Below the pieces are notes generated by a model. It was given only the letters and a program-made list of their open reading frames with translations. It did no database searches and had not been told where the DNA came from. Source: Verrucomicrobiales bacterium (GTDB lineage: Bacteria; Verrucomicrobiota; Verrucomicrobiia; Verrucomicrobiales; SLCJ01). From it: a DNA stretch of 64,000 bases. The DNA is taken from the NCBI GenBank assembly GCA_024636835.1, contig JAGXGH010000064.1:1-64000 (forward strand), in the 5' to 3' direction. The position numbers and the translations under genes were made by a program. Position 1 is the stretch's first letter; each line of letters starts with the position of its first letter. Of the stretch, positions 8,889 to 16,640 are shown piece by piece.

Positions 8889-9170
8889 TCAGAAGAGTTT
8901 TACCCAACTAAGCCGACATCTTAAATCACTCGTGATCAGCGTCGGTGCATCATCATTAAGCATCACTGGGATCATCGCAGATTCGCCAAGACGTAGTGCG
9001 AAGGACTTGGTGATGATGTGAGGCGACGGCCCGTCGTAAGTCGGTTCTGGTGTCGCGGAAATAGATGGCTCCACATCTGCGGCGATAGGCATGTCTTCAG
9101 CGAAGCTTGGACTGGCACACAGCGTGGCAGCAAGAAGAGCATGGAGGAGTAATAGGGAGGACTGCTTCAT
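8889..9170 (-). CDS. small secreted protein, unknown function
   Basis: Predicted 93-residue protein with a clear Sec signal peptide (MKQSSLLLLHALLAATLCA, cleavage likely after SFA). The mature part of about 65 residues holds a PEPTYDGPSPHIITKSFALR segment and a hydrophobic SAMIPVMLND stretch; no family is recognised. The ATG at 9170 is preferred over an in-frame TTG two codons upstream. It lies on the same strand as, and 63 bases upstream of, the DUF2288 gene. It might be an exported peptide of local origin. Confidence 0.55.
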   Translation of the reverse strand: MKQSSLLLLHALLAATLCASPSFAEDMPIAADVEPSISATPEPTYDGPSPHIITKSFALRLGESAMIPVMLNDDAPTLITSDLRCRLSWVKLF

Positions 9171-9516
9171 GGTCAAAAAATGGCTATCGCTAGGGAAGAG
9201 ACGTGTGTGTACAGGTCGAGCTTAGCGTAATTATTCGCAGCGACAGAAATGTTCGAGCAAACGGAATGAGTTGACCCAGAATGACTAGCAAATTTCACCC
9301 GGTGCGGCGAGAGTTTTTGCAGAGATGAAGAACAATCTGGAGGTCTCGATCATTTGCGGCATAAACCGATACGATCTCAAACTCGCCACCTGTCCATTGG
9401 GAATGACAGAGTGCTGGGAATATCAACCATAGCCGAGGGGGCCAAAGCGACTGAACCGGAGCAAAGCGGAGATGGCCGCAGGCAAATAGCCGGAGAAACA
9501 TGAGAGATTTTTAACC

Positions 9517-9640
9517 ATGGATGACACGGATAAACACGGATGGATGCAAGGCACTGAAACCGAGGCAAATGACACGGATTCTCACGGATATTTTTTGGCT
9601 CCTACATCTGCGGTCATCTGCGAAATCTGCGGTTCCAATG
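9517..9640. repeat. word-like dispersed repeat (ACACGGAT / CATCTGCG)
   Basis: The only recognisable content of the gene-free stretch 9171-9670. It carries iterated words: GATGACACGGATAAACACGG, then GACACGGATTCTCACGGAT, then CATCTGCGGTCATCTGCGAA ATCTGCGG. Internal similarity without coding periodicity marks it as an intergenic repeat of the kind also seen at 18261-18914 and 37110-37517. It sits just downstream of the pseudouridine synthase gene at 9671. Confidence 0.65.
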
Positions 9641-9670
9641 TCTTTTCAAAATGCCTTATTAGGTTTCGTC

Positions 9671-10315
9671 TTAGAAATCCGGTTCACTGTGGAAGGTCAG
9701 CATTTCTCCTGATTCCGGGTGCGCGAAGGTGAGTTCGCAGGCGTGAAGTTTCAGTTGTCCCGGGCCGGTTCCATTTCCGTAAAAAGGGTCGCCAACGATG
9801 GGGATGCCGAGACCTTTCTCATGATGAGCGTGAAGTCGGAGCTGGTGAGTGCGCCCTGTCACGGGGATGAATTCGATGCGGGTTTGGCCGTCCTCCACGG
9901 CCATTTTCTTCCAATGAGTCGTTCCCGTTTTCCCGTGTAACTCGTCGTAGATTTGGAGGGGGCGGTTTTCCAGATCCAGCCGGAAGGGCAGCTCGATGGT
10001 GCCCTCGTTTTCGTCCAATATCCCGTCCAAGAGCGCGATGTATCGTTTTCTGGTGAGTCGGTTCTGGAACTGAAGAGAAAGATGTCGGTGAGCATCCGTT
10101 GTGCGCGCCACCACCATCAGACCGGAAGTGTCCATGTCCAGCCGGTGCACGGCGGGTTGTTCGATGCATCCGGAAAACATCCGCTTCACGCGGTCAGAGA
10201 CACTATCTACCTTGTCGGGACCTCTTCCCGGCGCGGCAAGCATACCGCTCACCTTATTGACCACGACGAATGCGGGATCGGTGTGTAGAATTTCTAGCAG
10301 CGGTTCGGTGTCCAT
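9671..10315 (-). CDS. RluA-family pseudouridine synthase (no S4 domain)
   Basis: 214-residue enzyme of the RluA/RluC/RluD family that converts uridine to pseudouridine in rRNA or tRNA. The catalytic motif is HRLDMDTSGLMV with the nucleophilic Asp; GRTHQLRLHAHHEKGLGIPI and the VVNKVSGMLAAPG opening are also present. It lacks the N-terminal S4 domain, like RluA itself (23S U746/tRNA U32) and TruC; the exact target cannot be read from sequence. The ATG at 10315 places the catalytic domain at the N terminus; the open frame continues to 10390 without conservation. Confidence 0.9.
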   Translation of the reverse strand: MDTEPLLEILHTDPAFVVVNKVSGMLAAPGRGPDKVDSVSDRVKRMFSGCIEQPAVHRLDMDTSGLMVVARTTDAHRHLSLQFQNRLTRKRYIALLDGILDENEGTIELPFRLDLENRPLQIYDELHGKTGTTHWKKMAVEDGQTRIEFIPVTGRTHQLRLHAHHEKGLGIPIVGDPFYGNGTGPGQLKLHACELTFAHPESGEMLTFHSEPDF

Positions 10316-10328
10316 AGGCTGATGGCCA

Positions 10329-10691
10329 TCAGTGGATGTTCCACCATTGATTGCAATAACTGCACTTAATGTCTCCACTGGGTGAAACATCAGCGCCTTC
10401 TACGTTTGCTCCACAATTAGGACAGTCATAACCCTTGATTGGTCTAGGTGCGGATGGAGAAGTGCTACCTGTTTTGCTTGCACTGCCTTTTTTAAGCAAG
10501 GAAAGGGGTAGGCCGAATCCAAAAAAAATAAAACAAAGAGCAATACAAGAACCGAAGAGCTTAAAGAAGAGTGGTGGCGCTCCAAAACCGCTGGCAGTCC
10601 AAAGTGAAATCAACACAATGATGCCGATCACCCCGAACATGGACATGAAGAGCAATGCAAACAACGGGGGTCTTGGATTGGGGGGGCTCAT
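10329..10691 (-). CDS. small membrane protein with C-terminal zinc ribbon
   Basis: 120-residue protein with two predicted membrane segments (about residues 9-31 and 41-64) followed by a linker rich in Ser, Thr and Pro. The tail carries two Cys pairs, CPNC and CSYC, about 21 residues apart, typical of a single zinc ribbon. No family name is recognised. The zinc ribbon most likely faces the cytoplasm, as in other membrane-anchored ribbons. It ends 13 bases before the RluA-type gene and could be its operon partner. Confidence 0.6.
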   Translation of the reverse strand: MSPPNPRPPLFALLFMSMFGVIGIIVLISLWTASGFGAPPLFFKLFGSCIALCFIFFGFGLPLSLLKKGSASKTGSTSPSAPRPIKGYDCPNCGANVEGADVSPSGDIKCSYCNQWWNIH

Positions 10692-10710
10692 GGTCGTGTT
10701 TCGCGTTTAC

Positions 10711-11130
10711 TCAGTCTTCGATTCTCTTCTTAAAGTATCCCGCGGTTTTCTCGTAATTCAAAGCTTCATAAAATGGACCGGCTCGACGTGTCGCCAAAGT
10801 GTTTAACTTACAGGCCTTAAGCTTTGACCAACCTTCCACCTCATTCATGAGTAATCGACCGATTCCTTGATTACGCCAATCTGATTCAACAAAAATTTCA
10901 GCAGTCCAAGAAACATTACCCGATGCGTAGAAGCAGGGGTGGTAGGATCCTAGAGCATAGCCAATCACTAGTCCTTGCTCTTCAGCCACGAGTAGGATCA
11001 TGTGTGGTAGCGCCAATATCGACTCAAAGGAAGTGTCAAAGCCTGATTTCGTGACGGTAGCTGAGCTGGCTAATTTCTTGGCTAGCTCAAATATCGCTGA
11101 CTGATCATGTTGTTTCGCCTCTCGTATCAT
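10711..11130 (-). CDS. GNAT N-acetyltransferase
   Basis: 139-residue acetyltransferase with a compact GNAT fold. The acetyl-CoA motif is IFVESDWRNQGIGRLLMNEVE and the terminal strand-helix is ATRRAGPFYEALNYE. The N-terminal helix pair (QHDQSAIFELAKKLAS) and the EEQGLVIGYALG strand agree. The substrate is not identifiable. It reads in the same direction as the membrane protein at 10329, separated by 19 bases, and may share a transcript. Confidence 0.85.
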   Translation of the reverse strand: MIREAKQHDQSAIFELAKKLASSATVTKSGFDTSFESILALPHMILLVAEEQGLVIGYALGSYHPCFYASGNVSWTAEIFVESDWRNQGIGRLLMNEVEGWSKLKACKLNTLATRRAGPFYEALNYEKTAGYFKKRIED

Positions 11131-11210
11131 GTTGAAGATGGCATGGTCAATGTCTTGCTAGAGGTGAAGGGAATTCAAATCCGCTTGTCTGGTGGTTAGG
11201 GACGCTCTCT

Positions 11211-11645
11211 TTACTCATTCACCTTCGTAGTATCTCGTTTGAATATCAAAAACAACGGGTTGTTTGCCCCAGCGGTAAAATTGATAAAATGAGCAACCTC
11301 GCTGCGGTTTGCAACTAACCACGGTGCAGGTATTGCTATCCAGCCTTTTGAATTCACATTAGGTGAGTGTATCACGATTGCTGACAAACCTTTGGTTATG
11401 GTCGCCGAAGCAATGGCATCCCAAGATGCCGTTGAACGATCTCGATGAACACCGTCCTCATCAATCGAACAATGAATTGCTTGCGCACAAAGAAATGCGA
11501 AACCGATCCCGAGAATCAAAATCACCAGTCCAATAAATACGGATACAGACGTAAATCCCTCAATTGAAAAAACAATAATCCAGACGGTGAAGACGAAAAC
11601 TCCACTGACCGCCATCATTCGCAGTGGTGAGATTTCGATTTTCAT
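11211..11645 (-). CDS. two-pass membrane protein, unknown function
   Basis: Predicted 144-residue protein with two hydrophobic segments near the N terminus (about residues 9-30 and 34-58) and a soluble C-terminal half. That half contains DEDGVHRDRSTASWDAI, suggestive of small PH-like (bPH2) domains of membrane proteins, but this is only a resemblance. The ATG at 11645 is chosen; a TTG-initiated longer form to 11729 is possible. No functional clue comes from neighbours. Confidence 0.5.
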   Translation of the reverse strand: MKIEISPLRMMAVSGVFVFTVWIIVFSIEGFTSVSVFIGLVILILGIGFAFLCAQAIHCSIDEDGVHRDRSTASWDAIASATITKGLSAIVIHSPNVNSKGWIAIPAPWLVANRSEVAHFINFTAGANNPLFLIFKRDTTKVNE

Positions 11646-11738
11646 TCTGAGGGGAAAGAATAGAGGTGGTAGAAGGTGGTTAGGAACGCTCGTTCGGCGT
11701 TGGGAGGGTGATTTGTGGACTTTGTCCAAGGGCAGGGG

Positions 11739-11766
11739 TTAGCCGACACGTCTAACCTACATTTTA
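11739..11766 (-). repeat. dispersed repeat, ACGTGTCGG type
   Basis: Read on the minus strand this is a TGTAGGTTAGACGTGTCGGC-type sequence. Related copies lie at 18621-18645 (plus) and around 37391-37414 (minus). It sits between two minus-strand genes, just downstream of pheT. Confidence 0.6.
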
Positions 11767-11803
11767 TGCGGCTTCGCCGAGGGGGGCTAGAGCTGGATAT
11801 TCT

Positions 11804-14182
11804 TTATCTGAATCGGACGTCGAGGGCTTTCTCCAGGGCGGCGAGCACTTTGGCGTGGGCATCGTCGACCTCTTTGCCTTTGAGCGTGCGGGTGTCGTCG
11901 CGGTAGGTCAGCGAGTAGGCGACCGATTTGCGGTCGGCGGCGAGTTTTTGGCCGGTGCTGTCGGTGAAGAGATCGAACATCGTCCAACCGGTGAGGATGG
12001 GGAGGTTCAATCCTTGCAGCACGGATTCCACGCGGTTGGTTGGCAGATCACGTGGAAGGTCCATCGCGATGTCGCGTGTGGTGGCAGGGAACTTTGGCAA
12101 CTCGGTGAAGCGGCGTTGGTCTTTAGTGGCTAGTTCGAAGAGCGCGCTCAGATGAAGCTCAACGGCGAAGAGTGGCACGTCGATGTCGAGCTCGCGAAGG
12201 CGCGCTGGATTGATTTGTCCGATGATGCCAACCGTGAGCTTTTTGCCGACGGCGAGATCTGCCGACTTGATGAATACGGGGTGATCCGCTGGTTTGATCT
12301 TGAGGCGTATATTCGGAAGAATGCTGTCGAGCACGGCGCGCAGATCTTCGTAGGCGAGTTGACGCGGTGAAGAGTTTGCCCATGAGCGATTGGTCGCATC
12401 GCCACCGAGGATGATGGTGAAGCTTTGCGATTCAATCACGTCACCGGCTTCATTTCCTGCGGCGAATGTGGTGCCGGTTTCGAAGAAGGGGAGGCGTGAT
12501 GCTCCTTGTGCGACGTTGCGTGCGGCCACCGAGAGAAGACCCGGAAGTAGTGAGGGACGTAAGTGAGTGAGGTCTTCGCTCAATGGGTTTTTCAACGCGA
12601 CGGGGCGAAGCTTCGAGTCCGCGCTGTCGCTGAGCTGTGCGCTGGAAATGAGCTTGATGGTGCGTGCTTCGAAGAGTCCTTTGGAAGCGAGCGCTTTTTT
12701 CAGGTCGAGCGTGTGGTCGTAAACCGCATCGTCGACGCTGGTGTGCGATGGTGTTGCGATGGTGGATGCTGGAACCGGCTCCAATCCGCGGACACGTGCA
12801 ATCTCCTCGGTGAGGTCGATGGGACGGGTGAGGTCGAGACGGAAGCTTGGGACGGTCCACGTAGAGCCATCAGCGGAGGACAGTCCGAGCTTGGTGAGAA
12901 TCTCTGACTGCTCGTCTTTGGTGACGCCACCGAGATAGTTGGAGAACCAATCGTTATCGATGGTGAGGTCGCCTGTGAGTTTCTTCGCCTCGCCTGCTAC
13001 GACGAGTGTGTTCTCTGCGGTGCCGCCTGTAAGTTCGACGATCAGCTGAGTAGCCAGTGCGGATGCCAAGTCGGCGGCGAGTGGGTCGGTACCGCGTTCG
13101 AAGCGGTAAGACGAATCGGTGGTGCAGACCAAACGGCGCGAGGTTGCGCGTACCGCGGTCGGGTTGAAGTGTGCGGATTCGATGAGGATATCGGTGGTGG
13201 TTTCGCTCACGCCTGAAATTTCACCACCAGTTACTCCGGCGATGGCTGCAGGTTGTGAGGCGTCGGCGATGACGCAATCGCTGTTCAATAGTGTGTAGGT
13301 GTTTTCGTCGAGCGCTTCGATAGTCTCGCCTTCCGTGGCGCGACGTGCGATGACGCGACCGCCGTCGAGTTTGGCGATGTCAAAGGCGTGAATCGGATGA
13401 CCGAGTTCGTGAAGCACGAAGTTGGTGACGTCGACGACGTTGTTGATTGGGCGTAGGCCGATGGCTTCAAGGCGCGATTTCAACCACGTAGGAGATTCGG
13501 CAACTTTGGCACCAGAGATCTTACGACCCGAGTAGTAGGAGCAGAGGTCTGCCGCGTCGTCGGCAATAGCGACGAGTGAGGGGTCGGTGGATTTCTCGAC
13601 GTCGGGACCGGTGAATGTTTGCTTCAACGCGCGACCGGTGAGGGCAGCGAGTTCGCGAGCAATGCCGTAGTGGCTGAGCAGGTCCGGACGGTTTGGGGTG
13701 ATTTCGAGTTCGAAGATGGTATCGGCTCCGAAGATGTCTTTGACCGGTTTGCCGATCTCGGCGTCGGCGGGAAGAATCATCAAGCCGTCCTCTTCGTCGG
13801 TAAGTCCAATTTCTGAAGCGGCTGCGAGCATGCCTTTGGACTCGACGCCGCGCATTTTTGTCTCGTCAATGACGAAGCCACCGAGGTCTGCGCCTGGTAA
13901 ACAGCACGGCACTTTATCGCCGACTTTGTAATTCTTCGCACCACAAACAATCTGACGGAGCTGGCCCTCGCCAGCGTCGACTTTGGTGACTTTGAGTTTG
14001 TCGGCATCGGGGTGTTGGACGGCTTCGATAATCTGAGCGACCACGATTTTATCGGAGGGCACACCGGACGATTTGATACCTTCGACTTCGATGCCGGCGA
14101 AGGTGAGAAGGTCGTCGAGCTCGGCGGTGGTGTATCCGTCGAGGTCGATGTGTGATTTGAGCCAGTTGAGTGAGACGAGCAT
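11804..14182 (-). CDS. pheT: phenylalanine-tRNA ligase beta subunit
   Basis: 792-residue beta subunit of the alpha2-beta2 phenylalanyl-tRNA synthetase. Domain order is complete: an N-terminal tRNA-binding EMAP-like domain (about 40-150, including KVTKVDAGEG and QIVCGAKN), the B3/B4 editing region (about 210-390, with HPIHAFDIAKLDG), the B5 domain, the catalytic-like core, and a C-terminal FDX-ACB anticodon-binding domain (ATTRDIAMDLPRDLP near the start, SLTYRDDTRTLKG near the end). Length is standard. It is the last gene of rpmI-rplT-pheS-pheT, 74 bases after pheS. The position normally used for a Shine-Dalgarno is taken by a pyrimidine-rich repeat (14187-14206). Confidence 0.97.
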   Translation of the reverse strand: MLVSLNWLKSHIDLDGYTTAELDDLLTFAGIEVEGIKSSGVPSDKIVVAQIIEAVQHPDADKLKVTKVDAGEGQLRQIVCGAKNYKVGDKVPCCLPGADLGGFVIDETKMRGVESKGMLAAASEIGLTDEEDGLMILPADAEIGKPVKDIFGADTIFELEITPNRPDLLSHYGIARELAALTGRALKQTFTGPDVEKSTDPSLVAIADDAADLCSYYSGRKISGAKVAESPTWLKSRLEAIGLRPINNVVDVTNFVLHELGHPIHAFDIAKLDGGRVIARRATEGETIEALDENTYTLLNSDCVIADASQPAAIAGVTGGEISGVSETTTDILIESAHFNPTAVRATSRRLVCTTDSSYRFERGTDPLAADLASALATQLIVELTGGTAENTLVVAGEAKKLTGDLTIDNDWFSNYLGGVTKDEQSEILTKLGLSSADGSTWTVPSFRLDLTRPIDLTEEIARVRGLEPVPASTIATPSHTSVDDAVYDHTLDLKKALASKGLFEARTIKLISSAQLSDSADSKLRPVALKNPLSEDLTHLRPSLLPGLLSVAARNVAQGASRLPFFETGTTFAAGNEAGDVIESQSFTIILGGDATNRSWANSSPRQLAYEDLRAVLDSILPNIRLKIKPADHPVFIKSADLAVGKKLTVGIIGQINPARLRELDIDVPLFAVELHLSALFELATKDQRRFTELPKFPATTRDIAMDLPRDLPTNRVESVLQGLNLPILTGWTMFDLFTDSTGQKLAADRKSVAYSLTYRDDTRTLKGKEVDDAHAKVLAALEKALDVRFR

Positions 14183-14186
14183 GACT

Positions 14187-14206
14187 GAGTAGAAAGTAGA
14201 AGGTAT
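14187..14206 (-). repeat. 20-base repeat in the pheT initiation region
   Basis: On the minus strand this reads ATACCTTCTACTTTCTACTC and ends 4 bases before the pheT ATG. The identical 20 bases occur 5 bases before the pheS ATG (15282-15301). A partial further copy, AGAGTAGAAAG on the plus strand, follows at 14207-14217. It leaves no room for a purine-rich ribosome-binding site. Confidence 0.85.
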
Positions 14207-14256
14207 AGAGTAGAAAGGGAGTGGTGGACCAAAGTCTGACGACTTCGGCTACGACC

Positions 14257-15276
14257 TTAGGCGAACTGCGTTAGAAAACGTTGGTCGTTTTCGATGAGGT
14301 GGCGGATGTCGGAGATGCCGTACTCGATCATGGTGAGACGCTCGAGGCCCATGCCGAAGGCGAAGCCGGTGATTTTTGTGGAATCGTAGGCGTCGTCGCC
14401 GCGCTCATTGCCGACGGCATCGAAGACGGCGGGGTCGACCATTCCACAGCCGGCGATTTCGATCCACTTGGCTTCTTTGCCGGTGGCTTCGAGTTTTACG
14501 TCGATCTCGAAGGAGGGCTCGGTGAATGGGAAGAAGTGCGGGCGGAAGCGGACTTCGGTGCTTTCGCCGTAGAGCGCTTTGAAGAAGAATTCGAGTGTGC
14601 CTTTGAGGTCGGGGAGAGTGACGTTTTCGGCGACGTAAAGCCCTTCGATCTGATTGAATACGGAAAGGTGGGTGGCATCGATCTCATCGCGGCGGTAGGC
14701 GCTGCCTGGTGCGATGATGCGGACCGGCGGTTTGTTGCCCTCCATGGTGCGGACCTGAACCGATGAGGTATGGGTGCGAAGCAGTTTACCGGAGTCGAAG
14801 TAGAAGGTATCGCTCTCGTTTCTCGCGGGGTGGTCGGCCGGTGTGTTGAGGGCATCGAAGCAGTGCCATTCGGTCTCGACCTCAGGGCCGGTGGCGAGGG
14901 CGAAGCCAAGTTGGCGGAAAATCTTGGTGACGCGATCTTGCATCGCGGTGAGTGGGTGGATGGCACCGGCGGGGAGAGTGCGGCCGGGGAGCGTGAGGTC
15001 GAGGTCGGCAACGGCCAGCGCATCGGCTTCGGCGATCAGTGCGATTTTCTTGTCGTCGAGAGCGGAGGTGATGGCCTGACGGGTTTCGTTGAGCATCTGC
15101 CCGGCGGCAGGCTTCTCTTCCTTGGGAAGATCGCGCATCACCGAGGATGCCTGCGTGAGGCGACCGCTTTTGCCGAGGAATTCCACACGTGCGTTGTCGA
15201 GGGTGCGTTCATCTGTGGCGGCCGCGATCGCGATGAGGGCGTCGGCTTGGATGGTGTTGAGATCAGATTGGAGCAT
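14257..15276 (-). CDS. pheS: phenylalanine-tRNA ligase alpha subunit
   Basis: 339-residue catalytic subunit that activates phenylalanine and charges tRNA-Phe. An N-terminal coiled-coil arm (about 1-90) is followed by the class II synthetase core: PLTAMQDRVTKIFRQLGF, motif 2 around RTHTSSVQVRTM and APGSAYRRDEIDATH, and motif 3 GFAFGMGLERLTMIEYGI at the end. Length is typical. The frame is open to 15465 but only the ATG at 15276 gives a normal N terminus. It follows rplT; the intervening region holds a terminator and repeats, so the pheST part may have its own promoter or depend on read-through. Confidence 0.97.
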   Translation of the reverse strand: MLQSDLNTIQADALIAIAAATDERTLDNARVEFLGKSGRLTQASSVMRDLPKEEKPAAGQMLNETRQAITSALDDKKIALIAEADALAVADLDLTLPGRTLPAGAIHPLTAMQDRVTKIFRQLGFALATGPEVETEWHCFDALNTPADHPARNESDTFYFDSGKLLRTHTSSVQVRTMEGNKPPVRIIAPGSAYRRDEIDATHLSVFNQIEGLYVAENVTLPDLKGTLEFFFKALYGESTEVRFRPHFFPFTEPSFEIDVKLEATGKEAKWIEIAGCGMVDPAVFDAVGNERGDDAYDSTKITGFAFGMGLERLTMIEYGISDIRHLIENDQRFLTQFA

Positions 15277-15281
15277 GTTGG

Positions 15282-15301
15282 GAGTAGAAAGTAGAAGGTA
15301 T
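15282..15301 (-). repeat. 20-base repeat in the pheS initiation region
   Basis: Identical on the minus strand to the repeat before pheT (ATACCTTCTACTTTCTACTC), here ending 5 bases before the pheS ATG. Further upstream (15390-15430) lie short iterated words of the type ACGAATAACGAATAACCGAT. The copy occupies the place of a Shine-Dalgarno. Confidence 0.85.
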
Positions 15302-15431
15302 GAAGTATGAAGGGGGCGCTGCGCGCCGGTAGAAAATGGAGAATGGATCTTATTTGTCCTAGCGGACTTATGCTCTTGGGTGGCGTGTAGGCTGCGGAGA
15401 CGAATAACGAATAACCGATAACTCATAACGC

Positions 15432-15465
15432 AAAAATGGCCGGTCATCGCGAGGATGCCGGCCAT
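15432..15465 (-). terminator. intrinsic terminator after rplT
   Basis: Perfect 8-bp inverted repeat ATGGCCGG (15436-15443) and CCGGCCAT (15458-15465) with a 14-base loop. On the minus strand it is followed by TTTTT. It lies 42 bases downstream of the rplT stop, in the correct orientation. If efficient, it would separate rpmI-rplT from pheS-pheT. Confidence 0.75.
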
Positions 15466-15507
15466 TTCCTTAATTGGTTTTGATCGATTCGCAAGTGCGG
15501 GATGCGC

Positions 15508-15891
15508 TTAGGCAGCTCCTGCTTCTTGCTTCTTCTTCTCAAGTCCGGCTTTCGCTTGGTCGACGATGGTTTTGAAACCAGCTTCGTCGTGGATGGCCAT
15601 ATCGGAGAGGACCTTGCGGTCGAGTTCGATACCGGCAGCGGCGAGGCCTTCGATAAATCGGCTGTAGCTCAATCCTTCGGCGCGGGTGGCAGCGTTAATA
15701 CGCTGGATCCACAAGGCACGGAAGTTGCGCTTGTTGTTTTTACGGTCGCGGTAGGCCCAGGTCTGTGCTTTGAACACAGCGTCTTTGGCGTAGCGATACA
15801 ATGTTGAACGCGTTCCGCGGAAGCCTTTGGCCTTTTTGAGCCAACGCTTACGGCGTTTGCGTGATGCTGGTGAGTTAGTTGCGCGTGGCAT
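15508..15891 (-). CDS. rplT: 50S ribosomal protein L20
   Basis: 127-residue L20, an early-assembly protein that binds 23S rRNA domain I and in many bacteria represses its own operon. The sequence shows the basic N-terminal tail ([17 protein letters not shown]), the conserved [20 protein letters not shown] helix and [14 protein letters not shown]. An Ala/Glu/Lys tail extends a little beyond the family core. It lies 139 bases downstream of rpmI, a longer gap than usual, which might host an L20-binding leader, though none could be recognised. Confidence 0.98.
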   Translation of the reverse strand: MPRATNSPASRKRRKRWLKKAKGFRGTRSTLYRYAKDAVFKAQTWAYRDRKNNKRNFRALWIQRINAATRAEGLSYSRFIEGLAAAGIELDRKVLSDMAIHDEAGFKTIVDQAKAGLEKKKQEAGAA

Positions 15892-16030
15892 TTTCTTTTC
15901 CTAATGGTCAGACTGTTTGTTTTGATTCAGTTCCGGGTCTCATCTGCCCGAAGGGTCGTTTCCTGTGGAGTTGGAAGTGGGACCCAGGCCGCGGAACTGT
16001 TGCCGACAGAGTGTCGACGTGGTTTGCTGT

Positions 16031-16240
16031 TTACGCGAACGGAAGGTTTTCCTTCACGTTCTTGATGTCCGCATCAGAGACGAGTGTCGCTTTGCCCAAA
16101 TTCCGCTTACGTTTGCGGTTTTTGTTTTGGAGCAAGTGACGCTTGCCTTGTTTGCGGCGCAATACCTTACCGGTGCCCGTGATTTTGAATCGTTTGGACA
16201 CGGCTTTCCGAGTTTTGGCTATTCCACCTTTTCTTGTCAT
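16031..16240 (-). CDS. rpmI: 50S ribosomal protein L35
   Basis: 69-residue L35 with the typical basic composition: an N-terminal TRKAVSKRFKITGTGK segment, KRRQGKRHLLQNK-like core (here RRKQGKRHLLQNKNRKRKR) and a C-terminal acidic helix. It is the first gene of the rpmI-rplT-pheS-pheT series. infC, commonly upstream in other bacteria, is absent; the next gene upstream is a divergent histidine kinase. Confidence 0.97.
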   Translation of the reverse strand: MTRKGGIAKTRKAVSKRFKITGTGKVLRRKQGKRHLLQNKNRKRKRNLGKATLVSDADIKNVKENLPFA

Positions 16241-16640
16241 AGAGGCGTGGAATCTAGTCGCCAGCGACTCGTTCGCAAGGTGTTTTTACGAAAGAAATGC
16301 TTATTTTTCGGGGAGTTTAGTGCTGTCGGAAGAATGGCAACACTTCAGGAAAGAAACGCGGAACAGAGTGTAGAGATCAATGGGAACGCGAATTATTTTA
16401 ATTTATCGAATTAGGGATAGATGGGCGGATGTGACCCTGCTGATTAAAATTGGATAAATTCGGATAACTTGCGGTTCGATGTCTTGTCATTACTAGTTGG
16501 GCGAATCGTTCTTATTTTTGCGATTCGTCAAAAATAACAATCATTTCTGTTCTGTTTACCTTTAGGATGTCTTAACTAATTGACCAGAGTTCGGATTTTC
16601 ATCCGTTCAGGCCGCGCCGTTGTTTCGATCATCGTCCTTT
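16241..16640. other. divergent intergenic region with word repeats
   Basis: This 400-base stretch separates rpmI (minus) from the histidine kinase gene (plus) and must carry promoters for both; no convincing -35/-10 pair could be fixed by eye. At 16357-16415 it holds GAACGCGAATTATTTTAATT followed by TATCGAATTAGG, related to GAACGCGAATGATTCGAATT plus TAGCGAATTTGG near 18499, so this is another dispersed repeat. The part from 16440 to 16600 is AT-rich. Confidence 0.5.

Noticed and set aside
15965..16414. 149-codon plus-strand frame over rpmI
   Set aside because: Antisense to rpmI and to intergenic repeat; no recognisable protein.
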